A stretch of DNA of 38,781 nt, from the NCBI GenBank assembly GCA_034190545.1, contig JAXIOF010000049.1:1-38781 (forward strand), in the 5' to 3' direction. The stretch comes from Candidatus Afararchaeum irisae. Lineage in GTDB: Archaea; Halobacteriota; Halobacteria; Halobacteriales; Afararchaeaceae. Shown here one piece after another: positions 7,929 to 16,530 of the stretch. The translations under genes and the position numbers were made by a program. How positions within the stretch are numbered: the stretch's first letter is position 1; every line of letters begins with the position of its first letter. The notes under the pieces are model-generated. The model was not told where the DNA came from. It saw only the letters and a list, made by a program, of their open reading frames with translations, and did no database searches.

Positions 7929-8657
7929 ATGTTAGAAGACACTGTTTCTATAGTCACGGGTGGTTCGAGCGGCATCGGCAGGTCTATAGCCGAGAGGTAC
8001 ACAGACGAGGGAGCCGAAGTCGTTATAGCCAGCAGATCCCGGGACGAGTGCCGAGAAGCAGCAGACGAGATAGGCTGTGATTACACGACGTGTGACGTCT
8101 CGGTATACAGTCAAGTCGAAGACGCCGTCGAGTACACAGTCGAGAGACACGGTCGTCTCGACGTAGTCGTCAACAACGCGGGCATCTACCAAGCCGGAAC
8201 TGTTGAGGAGACCGATATAGACGACTGGAGACGTATCATGGAGGTAAACCTCGACGGTGTAATGCACGGGTCGAAGGCGTCAGTACCCTATCTCAGACAG
8301 ACCGAGGGCTGTATAATCAACATCGCCTCGGTCTACGGAGTTGTAGGCGGAGCCGAGTCGGCTGCGTACTGTGCCTCGAAAGGCGGTGTGGTCAACCTCA
8401 CTAGGGAGATGGCAGTCGACTACGCCCCCGAAAACGTGAGGGTCAACAGCATATCCCCCGGTGCTGTCGAGACTCCAATGACAGAGGACAAGCTAGAGGA
8501 CGAGGAGTTCTACAACCAGATAACGAGGGAGACACCCCTGGGTAGGATAGCACAGCCCGAGGAAATCGCAGGAGCGGCTGCTTTTCTGGCTTCCGAAGAC
8601 GCCTCGTATGTAACGGGTGCTAATATTCCTGTCGACGGCGGATGGACTTCACACTGA
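7929..8657 (+). CDS. Short-chain dehydrogenase/reductase (FabG-like SDR)
   Basis: This is an NAD(P)-dependent oxidoreductase with a Rossmann fold, probably cytoplasmic. It has 242 residues, typical for a classical SDR. The TGGSSGIG cofactor-binding motif lies at about residues 10-17, NNAG near residue 85, the catalytic Ser in INIASVYG, and the YCASK catalytic pair near residue 150. The C-terminus contains the usual ASYVTGANIPVDGGW ending. The sequence resembles FabG and glucose dehydrogenases, and the substrate cannot be deduced. No co-oriented neighbour is close enough to suggest an operon. Confidence 0.93.
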   Translation: MLEDTVSIVTGGSSGIGRSIAERYTDEGAEVVIASRSRDECREAADEIGCDYTTCDVSVYSQVEDAVEYTVERHGRLDVVVNNAGIYQAGTVEETDIDDWRRIMEVNLDGVMHGSKASVPYLRQTEGCIINIASVYGVVGGAESAAYCASKGGVVNLTREMAVDYAPENVRVNSISPGAVETPMTEDKLEDEEFYNQITRETPLGRIAQPEEIAGAAAFLASEDASYVTGANIPVDGGWTSH

Positions 8658-8987
8658 CTCAGAGGAAAAGTAGGAAGGGCATGTCAGGTGAACGGTGCCT
8701 GAGGGTGCTCAGGAGGTGGATCGTCCCCTTCCCAAGGACTGGAGCCTCATCGGCTCCATTTCGTACAACGAAGTTGGGGAGTATAGTTATTAGGTGGTTA
8801 AGGCGTCTCCGCCTCGAACCCCTAAGCTTCAGTAGGAAACCCGACGATGGCACCGTTATAATACCGGATTAACGTCTGACGTGTGTTTCGTAAGGAGGGA
8901 TTTTGAGTTATCTCAGCATCTCTCCCCAGCCTAAGACGAGGTTCATGTCGTTACATATGCCGTGGCGGACTATACGGTTGAGAACTG
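8658..8987. ncRNA. Structured intergenic region, candidate non-coding RNA or degraded element end
   Basis: These 330 bases lack a credible ORF but contain several short stems in a row: CCTGAG-GGTG-CTCAGG (8698-8713), GGAGCC-TCATC-GGCTCC (8741-8757), and a larger stem GAAG..GGGG/CCCC..CTTC (8770-8779 with 8819-8830) enclosing AGGCG-TCT-CCGCCT. The loops are four to seven bases, unlike the triloop family. It could be a small RNA, the leftover right end of another transposon, or a long 3' untranslated region. The transcript and strand are not established. Confidence 0.3.
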
Positions 8988-9425
8988 TTACTTGTTCTTC
9001 TTTCTGAGTTCCTTCCTCTTTTCGCGTAGGCTCTGGATACGTGCCGCCTCTCTCTGGTGGTACCATCCTACTAGAAACCCCGCGAGGGCTCCCATGCTTA
9101 CGTGGCTGAGGTAGTTGAAGTACGAGTCAGGGATTCTGCCTCCTTTGATTATCTGATAAGTCATATGGAACAGAACAGTAAGAACCAGAACTACCACTCC
9201 CAGAGCCGAGGACAGAGCCACCTTCGTGGATCTGTCACCGTCAAGACCGCTGGTGTAGAGGTAATACGACGCTACGAGTAACGAAACCGAGAAGACTGTG
9301 GGTGTCACCAAGGCTAAGACAGAGATCCACTCCCAGCTTTTTGAGACTAGGAGAGCTGCCTCCGAGACCAAGACTGACGCACCGATGACCCCGAGGACTA
9401 TAGATGAAATCAGCTTCTTGACCAT
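8988..9425 (-). CDS. Small four-helix membrane protein, putative sensory module
   Basis: I do not recognise a named family. The 145-residue protein has about four hydrophobic helices (roughly residues 4-27, 35-58, 68-92 and 108-124). It ends in a basic amphipathic tail, REAARIQSLREKRKELRKK, likely cytoplasmic and coiled-coil-like. GALAGFLVGWY followed by such a helix resembles the junction between the membrane sensor domain and the signalling helix of haloarchaeal histidine kinases. It is transcribed divergently from a histidine kinase that lacks membrane segments. It may be a detached sensor partner, but that is inference from architecture and position. Confidence 0.65.
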   Translation of the reverse strand: MVKKLISSIVLGVIGASVLVSEAALLVSKSWEWISVLALVTPTVFSVSLLVASYYLYTSGLDGDRSTKVALSSALGVVVLVLTVLFHMTYQIIKGGRIPDSYFNYLSHVSMGALAGFLVGWYHQREAARIQSLREKRKELRKKNK

Positions 9426-9530
9426 TCTGTCTCTGTCTGGTTTAGACCCCCCTCGGCTTTAGTATATACTCATCTCCGAGCGGGTATTTGGTTTGTGTTC
9501 TCGGGGTAGCACATACCCAAGATCCCCCAA

Positions 9531-9538
9531 TATTAATA
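9531..9538 (+). promoter_or_regulatory. TATA box of the histidine kinase gene
   Basis: TATTAATA lies 24-31 nt before the ATG at 9562, the distance expected for a leaderless archaeal transcript. It supports that start over the second Met at codon 3. Confidence 0.6.
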
Positions 9539-9561
9539 CCTGAGCCAGTCCTTTATCTGGT

Positions 9562-11058
9562 ATGGCTATGGTCTCGGAGGTTCTTATTCTTTCCAAAAAT
9601 AAAGCGAACTTACGTCTTCTGGAGAACGAAATCCAACAGAAACACGACATAGACCTAATCGAGTACAGAGACGGTGACGACGTCAGACTTACCCAACTCG
9701 ACTTCGACCTATGTGTCCTCGACAGAGAGACGCTGAGACAGAGAGAGTCTGAGCTCAGACGTAAGAAGGAGTCCGAGAGTCCCACTTTCCTGCCTTATCT
9801 TCTCCTTCTGGGTCGTGACTCCGGGATCAGTGCGGCTACTCAGGCTGTCTCCGACCCTTTCCACGACTCCGATCCCGACACCGACACAGACTCCGAGTCG
9901 ACGGAGACGGGGACGGGAACGGGAATGGATCTCATCGACGACGTAGTCTCTATGCCTGTGGACAAGATAGAGCTCAACTACAGAGTCGAGAACCTACTCA
10001 GAAACAGGGAGCTCTCAGTCGAACTCAGGCACAGAAAGGAGATGAGCGACAGACGGTTCAAGTCACTCTTCGAGAACGCCCCCGATCCCGTAGCAGTCGT
10101 CTCTCAGGACGGTGAGATAATCGACACTAACGAGGCATTCTGCGATGCTTTCGGAATAGACGACGCCGTCGGTAGTAAAGTGACCGAACTCAGCTTCGAG
10201 CCCGAGGAGGAAGTTGACAGGGTTTTTCTCGACGTCGAGGAAGACTCCACGAGAAGCACGACTGTCGAGTACACGTCACCCAAGGAACGTCTCATATCCG
10301 AGCTCAACACGAGTGTGATATCCGACTTAGCCGAGCCCGTCGAGAGGATAGGTATATTCAGGGACATAACCGCCCAGAAGAAGTACGAGAAGGAGCTTCA
10401 GAGAAAAAACACCGAGCTTGAGCTTCTCAACCGTATAGTCCGTCACGACATACGTAACGACATGACCGTCGCACTCGGATGGCTGTCGGGACTCGAAGAC
10501 AGGGTTGACGATCCCGACGCAAGGAAGTACGTCGAAAAAGCCGAGTCAGCGTGTGAGAACGTCGTTGACCTTACCGAGGTCGCACGTGACTTCGTCAGAT
10601 CGATAGCGTCGGATGAGGAGATGAAGGTCGAACCAGTCGACATATCCGATGTTCTGAGAGAGGAGTACGAGACGAAGCTTTCCCAGACAGACGCCGAGAT
10701 CAAGATGGGGGATATACCCAGTGTCGAGGTCAGGGCAAATGACCTGATAGACTCAGTCTTCAGAAACATACTCAACAACTCGATCGAGCACAACGACTCC
10801 GAGGAGCCGAGGATAGAGATCACTGCCGAGGAAGACAACGGCTCTGTCATAATAAGGATAGCCGACAACGGTCCGGGTGTCCCTGACGAGACGAAAGACG
10901 AGATATTCGGGAGGGGAGAAAAGGGACTCGAAAGCGAGGGAACAGGCGTCGGACTCTACCTCGTCGATACAGTCGTCGAGAACTACGGCGGCGAGGTCTG
11001 GGTCGACGACTCCGATATGGGTGGTGCGGTCTTCAACGTGAAGCTTCCCGTATGCTGA
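9562..11058 (+). CDS. Soluble PAS histidine kinase with N-terminal pseudo-receiver
   Basis: This is a cytoplasmic signal-transducing histidine kinase of 498 residues. Residues 1-150 form a receiver-like domain: Asp54 in FDLCVLDRE sits at the phosphoacceptor position, but the N-terminal acidic pair is replaced by SKN, so it is probably degenerate. A 20-residue Asp/Thr/Gly-rich insert follows near residue 110. A PAS domain spans about 165-280, ending FRDITAQKK. HisKA carries the phosphoacceptor His295 in RIVRHDIRND. HATPase_c shows the N-box NNSIEHN, G1 DNGPGVP and G2 GTGVGLYLVD. There are no membrane helices. No response regulator is adjacent. It is divergent from a small membrane protein that may act as its sensor. 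Confidence 0.92.
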   Translation: MAMVSEVLILSKNKANLRLLENEIQQKHDIDLIEYRDGDDVRLTQLDFDLCVLDRETLRQRESELRRKKESESPTFLPYLLLLGRDSGISAATQAVSDPFHDSDPDTDTDSESTETGTGTGMDLIDDVVSMPVDKIELNYRVENLLRNRELSVELRHRKEMSDRRFKSLFENAPDPVAVVSQDGEIIDTNEAFCDAFGIDDAVGSKVTELSFEPEEEVDRVFLDVEEDSTRSTTVEYTSPKERLISELNTSVISDLAEPVERIGIFRDITAQKKYEKELQRKNTELELLNRIVRHDIRNDMTVALGWLSGLEDRVDDPDARKYVEKAESACENVVDLTEVARDFVRSIASDEEMKVEPVDISDVLREEYETKLSQTDAEIKMGDIPSVEVRANDLIDSVFRNILNNSIEHNDSEEPRIEITAEEDNGSVIIRIADNGPGVPDETKDEIFGRGEKGLESEGTGVGLYLVDTVVENYGGEVWVDDSDMGGAVFNVKLPVC

Positions 11059-11079
11059 CACTCAGACAGCTTAGTCTCG

Positions 11080-12237
11080 TCAGACCTGTGGCATACTCTG
11101 TGTTCTGAGACTCCCGCCCTGTAGAACCTCAAGCGCGGTCACGAGGTCGGTTCTCGAAAGTATTCCGACGACCTCTCCGTCTGCCTCGACTAAGACACGT
11201 CCTATGTCGTTCTGTCCGAGCGTCCTGAGAACCTCAAAGGCGTCGTCGCCGGGATCTACGGAGATGACGTCGTGTGTCATTATGTCGCCCGCCGTATAGG
11301 CGTCCCTCTCGACTTCATCTACTTCCTTTATGTCGGTGAGAGTCACAATACCCACGACCGATCCCGTACCGTCGACGACGGGGTATCCGGTGTGTCTCTC
11401 GGTGAGCATCCTGTTGGCAAGGTCGTTTACGCTTATGTCACGCGGTACCGTCTTGACCTCGGTCGTCATCAGATCCGACACCTTTACGTCCTGTAGGAGG
11501 TCGCTGACAACAGCCATCCTCGACTCCGAGGTCGCCGCGACGTATACGAAGAGGGCTATCAGGACGAGTAGAGGGTTGAAGCTCAGAACGCCGAGTATGC
11601 CCATGCCGACTGCGAAGAACTTTCCGACGCTTGCGGCAATCTGTGTCGCCTCAACGTAGGGACGTGACCTCGCGAGTAGAGCCCGGAAGACACGTCCACC
11701 GTCCATCGGGAACGCCGGGAGCATGTTGAAGACAGCGAGTGCGAGGTTCATCATAGCGAGCCATCCGACTACGAAGACCGCGACGGGAGGTGTACTCGCG
11801 GGGAGTAGCTGGAGTATCCCCATGAAGATACCGCTTATGAGGACACTCGTAACGGGACCTGCGAGTGCCATCCAGAACTCTACGTTCCACTCGTCCGGAT
11901 TCTCGTCCATGTTCGCCATCCCTCCGAATATCCAGAGTGTGATCGACGAGATCGTGAGACCGTACTGGCGCGCGACCCACGAGTGTCCGAGTTCGTGGAC
12001 AGTCACACCAGCGAAGAGCCCCACGGCGGCGACCCCTCCGATTATTAAGGGTGCGTTGCCCGAGAGGAGAGGCTCAGTCGTGAGTGTGTGGGGGTAGAAT
12101 CCCGAGATTATGTCGGTCCAGATAGTGATCTGCTGTTCCCTGCTTATGAGCCACGCAAGCAGTGGAAGTAGAACGAGGAGCGACAGATGTATTTTTATGT
12201 CAATTCCCATTATACGTCCGACTTTGTAGCTCCTCAT
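11080..12237 (-). CDS. Site-2 protease-like M50 metalloprotease with two CBS domains
   Basis: This polytopic membrane zinc protease would cleave substrates within the membrane. It has 385 residues. The zinc motif HELGH lies at residues 81-85 in a hydrophobic segment, and the third ligand is in NMLPAFPMDGGR near residue 178. There are about five to six helices in residues 15-245. Two CBS domains follow at about 250-305 and 315-372, each containing GIVTLTD or GILSRTD, which bind adenosyl ligands in this family and may gate proteolysis. This M50B architecture is common in haloarchaea. The start ATG is supported by a TATA box 26-32 nt upstream. No obvious substrate such as an anti-sigma-like factor is adjacent. 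Confidence 0.93.
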   Translation of the reverse strand: MRSYKVGRIMGIDIKIHLSLLVLLPLLAWLISREQQITIWTDIISGFYPHTLTTEPLLSGNAPLIIGGVAAVGLFAGVTVHELGHSWVARQYGLTISSITLWIFGGMANMDENPDEWNVEFWMALAGPVTSVLISGIFMGILQLLPASTPPVAVFVVGWLAMMNLALAVFNMLPAFPMDGGRVFRALLARSRPYVEATQIAASVGKFFAVGMGILGVLSFNPLLVLIALFVYVAATSESRMAVVSDLLQDVKVSDLMTTEVKTVPRDISVNDLANRMLTERHTGYPVVDGTGSVVGIVTLTDIKEVDEVERDAYTAGDIMTHDVISVDPGDDAFEVLRTLGQNDIGRVLVEADGEVVGILSRTDLVTALEVLQGGSLRTQSMPQV

Positions 12238-12262
12238 CGTAGGACGTGTACGTGCTTTCGTC

Positions 12263-12269
12263 TTATAAA
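12263..12269 (-). promoter_or_regulatory. TATA box of the S2P-CBS gene
   Basis: TTTATAA on the minus strand lies 26-32 nt before the ATG at 12237, within the 44-nt gap after the methyltransferase stop. The protease is therefore likely to have its own leaderless promoter rather than depend on read-through. Confidence 0.55.
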
Positions 12270-12281
12270 CCTAAGCCGTGA

Positions 12282-12962
12282 CTACGGCGCGACCCCGACC
12301 GTCAGAAGAGTACCGAGCTCCCTGTACCTCTCAACCATCTCGTCGCGCGTCTCCCAGTCCTGTGTCGGGAACTCCGACTTGTCGGGTATATCGATGTCTG
12401 TGTCTGGTATGTTGTCCTGTTCGGCGACGTAGAGACCCGCCTCACGGAAAGCTTTCGTGTAGTCGTCACGGCTCCAGAGGCTCATCTCGACGGAGATCAT
12501 CTCCTGCCAGCCGTGGGAGTAGACGTTCTCGTCGTAGTAGTTGACGGCACAGTAGAAAGTACCGCCTGACCGAAGTACGCGTCTCACCTCTTCGAGTGTC
12601 TCGCGCGGGTCGTCGGCGTAGTAGAAAGCCTCCATAGACCAGACGTGGTCGAGCGACGAGTCGGCGAAAGGGAGTTCGGAGAAGTCGCCGACTACGTATC
12701 CTATGTCGGAGTCGTCGGTGTACCCCCTCGCGTTACGTGCCATCTCGGGCGATCCGTCGAGTCCGTAGACCCTTCCGGCGTCGTAGTTGTCACGGAGTGC
12801 GCGTCCGGCGTAGCCACTCCCACAGCCGAGGTCGAGGACGTAGTCGCCCTCCTCAACGGGCATCCTCGCGAGAGCCTTCTTCGCGGTGCTCCAGTGTCTC
12901 TCCTCCATACCCTTGTCTCGTCCCGTCTCTGCCCACGAGTCGAACTCGTCACGTACTGTCAT
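12282..12962 (-). CDS. Class I SAM-dependent methyltransferase
   Basis: This is a cytoplasmic methyltransferase of 226 residues. Motif I VLDLGCGSGYAGRAL near residue 43 binds S-adenosylmethionine. VYGLDGS supplies the acidic residue of motif II, VVGDFSELPF is motif III, and LDHVWSMEAFYY follows as post-motif. The layout is that of Methyltransf_11/UbiE-like enzymes acting on small molecules, but the substrate is unknown. It lies upstream of the S2P gene on the same strand with a 44-nt gap. The start is the first ATG of the frame. Confidence 0.88.
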   Translation of the reverse strand: MTVRDEFDSWAETGRDKGMEERHWSTAKKALARMPVEEGDYVLDLGCGSGYAGRALRDNYDAGRVYGLDGSPEMARNARGYTDDSDIGYVVGDFSELPFADSSLDHVWSMEAFYYADDPRETLEEVRRVLRSGGTFYCAVNYYDENVYSHGWQEMISVEMSLWSRDDYTKAFREAGLYVAEQDNIPDTDIDIPDKSEFPTQDWETRDEMVERYRELGTLLTVGVAP

Positions 12963-13052
12963 ACTTAGTTAGATCTGTACGTGGCTCCTCAAACGTCTGA
13001 CGACACCAGTATTGGGGAAAAAGTTAAGAACCGCTAATACGACCTCCGAGTT

Positions 13053-13445
13053 ATGAAGATACTCGTCCCAGTAGACGACTCCGACTGTAGCTTCCGCGCG
13101 CTCGGATTCGCTTGTGACCTCGCGAGACGTTTCGAGTCGACCCTCCATGTCATACATATAACCGACAAGAAAACCGACGCGACGCGTGACACCGTAGAGA
13201 GAGCCGAAGAGGTACTCGAAGACGAAGGCATCGACGATGAGCCCGAGGTCAGAACCGACATACGTCTCGACATACGTCCCTCGAACCAGATAGGAGACGA
13301 CATAGTCCGTATAGCCAAGAATGAGGGCTACGATCACATCGTGATGGGACACCACGGCACCGGAAGAATGGGACGCGCCGTACTCGGAAGTGCTGCCGAA
13401 AGGGTCATCGAGTCGAACGAGTTCGCGGTGACTGTGGTTCCGTGA
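13053..13445 (+). CDS. Universal stress protein, UspA family
   Basis: This is a small nucleotide-binding stress protein, normally a cytoplasmic dimer. It has 130 residues and forms a single Usp domain. It begins MKILVPVDDSDCS and has the ATP-binding signature GHHGTGRMGRAVLGS (G-x2-G-x9-G-S) near residues 104-118, ending in the family-typical FAVTVVP. It is therefore likely of the ATP-binding type. GTTAAG lies 25-30 nt before the ATG and supports a leaderless start. It is followed 48 nt later by the UPF0182 gene on the same strand; no functional link is known to me. Confidence 0.95.
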   Translation: MKILVPVDDSDCSFRALGFACDLARRFESTLHVIHITDKKTDATRDTVERAEEVLEDEGIDDEPEVRTDIRLDIRPSNQIGDDIVRIAKNEGYDHIVMGHHGTGRMGRAVLGSAAERVIESNEFAVTVVP

Positions 13446-13493
13446 ATACAGAGCATAGGTTAATGTTCCTGGAGGACGTCTAATTTAACTCAT

Positions 13494-16262
13494 ATGTCCT
13501 CTAATCTTAGGAGACTCGTCGTTGCCGCCTTGGTTCTCGTGGTGGCTTACGTAGCCTTTTCAGTCCCGTCGCTCTACGGCGAGTACCTCTGGTTCGTCTC
13601 ACTCGGTTACGAGTCGGTCTTCACGCGTGTCATAGCCTACAAGATAGGACTCTTCGGGGTCGCGTCGATCGTGACCTTCGTCTCCGTCTACACGGGATAC
13701 AGGATCGGTGTAGGTAACATACGTGACGCGAAGGAAGGCTATGACCCGTCTGTGGTACCCGTCGCGGGTGCATTGGCTGTCTCTGTCTTCGTCGGACTCA
13801 TCTACTCGGGGTCGTGGGAGACCGTTCTGAGGTTCCTCAACTCGACCGAGTTCGGCGTCTCAGACCCACTCTACTCAAAAGACGTCTCTTTCTACGTCTT
13901 CGACCTGCCTTTCTACGGCTTAGTCGTCGGCTATCTCGTCTTCGTCTCAGTCGTCTCACTCGGGTTCTCTCTCGTCCATTACGCCTTCCACTTCGGCTTC
14001 GAGGAAGGCGAGACAGTCAGAGTACAGACACAGGACGTAGGTGCTGAGTTCGACGTCAACGAGTACACTAAGGCTCTCAAGAAGAACACCGCCGGGCATA
14101 TCTCTGTCTACGTCGGCTTAATACTCGTAGCACTCGGTCTCAGCTTCTACTTAGACCGTTTCGAACTCGTCTTCTCGACACGGGGTGTGGTCTTCGGAGC
14201 GGGTGCGACTGACATCGCCGTCTTCAAGCCCCTACTCTTAGGACTCGCGGGATTCTCGGTTCTCGGAGGTGTGGCGTCGATTCTCAGTCCCTACGTTGGC
14301 TCCGACTCGAAGGCTGTCTACGTCGCAGTCGGAGTCGTCCTTCTCACAGCAGTCAGTGGAAACATAGTCGGCTCGATCCACCAGTCGTACGTCGTAGAGC
14401 CCGACGAGTTCAACAAACAGAACGAGTACATACAGAACGAGATAGAGTTCACGAGACAGGGCTTCGCTCTCGACCGTGTCAAGGAGTCACAGCTCAATCT
14501 CTCGAACCAACTCACGCGTGACGACATAGAGAACAACCCCGGGACAGTGGACAATATACGTCTCTGGGACTACCGTCCGTTACTCACGACCTACAACGAG
14601 ATACAGGTCTTCAGGTCTTACTACGGCTTCAACGACGTCGACATAGACCGTTACGACGTAAACGGCAGCCAGAAACAGGTCATGGTCTCTGCACGTGAGA
14701 TACAGACCGAATCACTCTCCGAGGGGTCGGGGTCGTGGGTCAACCGACATATGGTCTACACACACGGCTATGGCGTCGCTATGAGTCCCGTAAGCAAGGT
14801 GTCGTCGGAGGGTCTCCCCGAGTTCTACGTCAAGGACATACCTCCCCAATCGTCTGTCGGAATAGATGTCGAACAGCCACGTATCTACTACGGTGAGAGT
14901 ACTGACAACTACGCCCTCGTCAACTCAGGGACTGAAGAGTTCGACTATCCGAGCGGTGACGAGAATGTCTACACGTCGTACTCGGGAAGCGGCGGAGTCG
15001 AGCTTTCGTCGTCTCTAAGAAAGCTGATCTACTCAGCGAAGTTCGGAACTCCGAAGATATTCGTCTCCGACTCGGTCAACGACGATACACGTATACAGTT
15101 CAGCCGTGACATACAGAGTCGCGTGAGAAAGCCCGCACCCTTCTTAGAGTACGACTCCGACCCGTACGTTGTTGTGGCTGACGGCAAGCTCTACTGGGTC
15201 TACGACGCTTACACGACGACCGAGAACTACCCGTACTCGAAACGTCTCGACTTCAAGGGCGACGAGGAGAACTACGTCAGGAACTCGGTCAAGGTCGTCG
15301 TCGACGCCTACTCGGGTGAGACGAACTACTATGTCTCCGACGAGGATGATCCGATAATACAGACATACGAGAAGGTCTTCCCGTCTCTCTTCAAGGAGAT
15401 GGATCAGATGCCAAAGTCGATAAGCGACAATGTACGTTATCCCACCGACGCATTCGACGTCCAGTCGAGAGCATACCTCGACTACCATATGCAGAATCCG
15501 CGCGTCTTCTACAACAAGGAGGACTCATGGAGGATACCCAACGAGGTCTCGCGCGGCGACAGACAGCCTATGGAGCCGTACTACGTCATGATGAAGCTTC
15601 CGGGGGAAGAAGAGCCCGAGTTCATGCAGATTCTCCCGTTCGTCCCGCGCGGAAAGGAGAACATGATAGGCTGGCTGAGCGCGAGATCCGACCAGCCCAA
15701 CTACGGCGACCTCAGAGCCATACAGTTCTCGAAACAGAACCTCACCTACGGACCGATGCAGATAGAGTCGAGGATCGACCAGAACACCGAGATATCACAG
15801 AGGATAACCCTGTGGTCACAGGCGGGATCGTCGGTCATAAGGGGAAACCTCCTCGCGATACCGATAGATGACAGCATGATCTACGTCGAGCCGTTATACC
15901 TAGAGTCGAGCCAGGACGGAGCCCTTCCCGAGCTCAAGAGAGTGATCGTCGCACACGAGGATCGTCTCACGATGCAGCCCACTCTCAACGCCTCGCTTGA
16001 CACAGTCTTCGGGACACGACGCGCTGATGGAGTGGTACGTGCTCCCGCGACTGACGGTCTCCCACCCGAGGAGATACAGCGTCTGAGACAGATCTACGAC
16101 GAGGCACAGACTGCACTCAGGGACGGCGACTTCTCGACCTACGCTGAGAGAATAGAGGAGCTTGGAAGACGTCTCGATGAGGCTGAGGCTCGGGCGGAAA
16201 CTGATCCAAACACGACCGTCTCACCGAGTCTCAACTCAACCGTGACCGAACCGGGTAGCTAA
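13494..16262 (+). CDS. UPF0182 family large membrane protein
   Basis: This is an integral membrane protein of unknown function, 922 residues, the usual length of the UPF0182/COG1615 family. About seven transmembrane helices occupy residues 8-295: near 8-28, 45-68, 88-107, 138-162, 195-220, 240-262 and 270-292. A large region of about 600 residues that is probably extracellular follows, with family-typical stretches such as NIRLWDYRPLL, YTHGYG, RAYLDYHMQNPRVFYNKED, and near the end SSQDGALPELKRVIVAH. The last 90 residues hold an amphipathic helix and a Ser/Thr-rich tail. The family is found in actinobacteria, cyanobacteria and some archaea. The sequence gives no catalytic motif. Confidence 0.92.
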   Translation: MSSNLRRLVVAALVLVVAYVAFSVPSLYGEYLWFVSLGYESVFTRVIAYKIGLFGVASIVTFVSVYTGYRIGVGNIRDAKEGYDPSVVPVAGALAVSVFVGLIYSGSWETVLRFLNSTEFGVSDPLYSKDVSFYVFDLPFYGLVVGYLVFVSVVSLGFSLVHYAFHFGFEEGETVRVQTQDVGAEFDVNEYTKALKKNTAGHISVYVGLILVALGLSFYLDRFELVFSTRGVVFGAGATDIAVFKPLLLGLAGFSVLGGVASILSPYVGSDSKAVYVAVGVVLLTAVSGNIVGSIHQSYVVEPDEFNKQNEYIQNEIEFTRQGFALDRVKESQLNLSNQLTRDDIENNPGTVDNIRLWDYRPLLTTYNEIQVFRSYYGFNDVDIDRYDVNGSQKQVMVSAREIQTESLSEGSGSWVNRHMVYTHGYGVAMSPVSKVSSEGLPEFYVKDIPPQSSVGIDVEQPRIYYGESTDNYALVNSGTEEFDYPSGDENVYTSYSGSGGVELSSSLRKLIYSAKFGTPKIFVSDSVNDDTRIQFSRDIQSRVRKPAPFLEYDSDPYVVVADGKLYWVYDAYTTTENYPYSKRLDFKGDEENYVRNSVKVVVDAYSGETNYYVSDEDDPIIQTYEKVFPSLFKEMDQMPKSISDNVRYPTDAFDVQSRAYLDYHMQNPRVFYNKEDSWRIPNEVSRGDRQPMEPYYVMMKLPGEEEPEFMQILPFVPRGKENMIGWLSARSDQPNYGDLRAIQFSKQNLTYGPMQIESRIDQNTEISQRITLWSQAGSSVIRGNLLAIPIDDSMIYVEPLYLESSQDGALPELKRVIVAHEDRLTMQPTLNASLDTVFGTRRADGVVRAPATDGLPPEEIQRLRQIYDEAQTALRDGDFSTYAERIEELGRRLDEAEARAETDPNTTVSPSLNSTVTEPGS

Positions 16263-16272
16263 TACTAACTTT

Positions 16273-16470
16273 CTACGCCATCCTGACGTTTACTGCCCTC
16301 GGACCCTCGTCACCCTCCTCTAACTCGAACTCTAGCTCCATGTCCTCCTCCGGAGTCACCGAGTCGTCTACGTCGGTTATGTGGAAGAAGACGTCGTCGT
16401 CCTCTGCTTCTGTCTCTATGAATCCGTAGCCCTTCTCGTTGTGGTAGAACTTGACCGTGCCAGTTGTCAT
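16273..16470 (-). CDS. cspA: Cold-shock-domain protein (CspA type)
   Basis: This is a single-stranded nucleic-acid-binding protein of 65 residues, one OB fold. RNP1 is KGYGFIE at about residues 13-19 and RNP2 is DVFFHI at about 26-31. It starts MTTGTVKFYH, as haloarchaeal CspA proteins do. It is very acidic. Cold-shock proteins act as RNA chaperones. The gene is convergent with the UPF0182 gene, leaving only about 10 nt between the stops. Confidence 0.96.
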   Translation of the reverse strand: MTTGTVKFYHNEKGYGFIETEAEDDDVFFHITDVDDSVTPEEDMELEFELEEGDEGPRAVNVRMA

Positions 16471-16530
16471 CTTATCGCTCGTAGTTGGGATTTAATCCAC
16501 TATGTTAAAAAGCTTCTGTCTGTCTCACTG

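Noticed and set aside
8658-8987. RNase P or SRP RNA in the structured intergenic region
   Set aside because: I could not match the conserved cores of these RNAs to the sequence. Only generic stems are visible.
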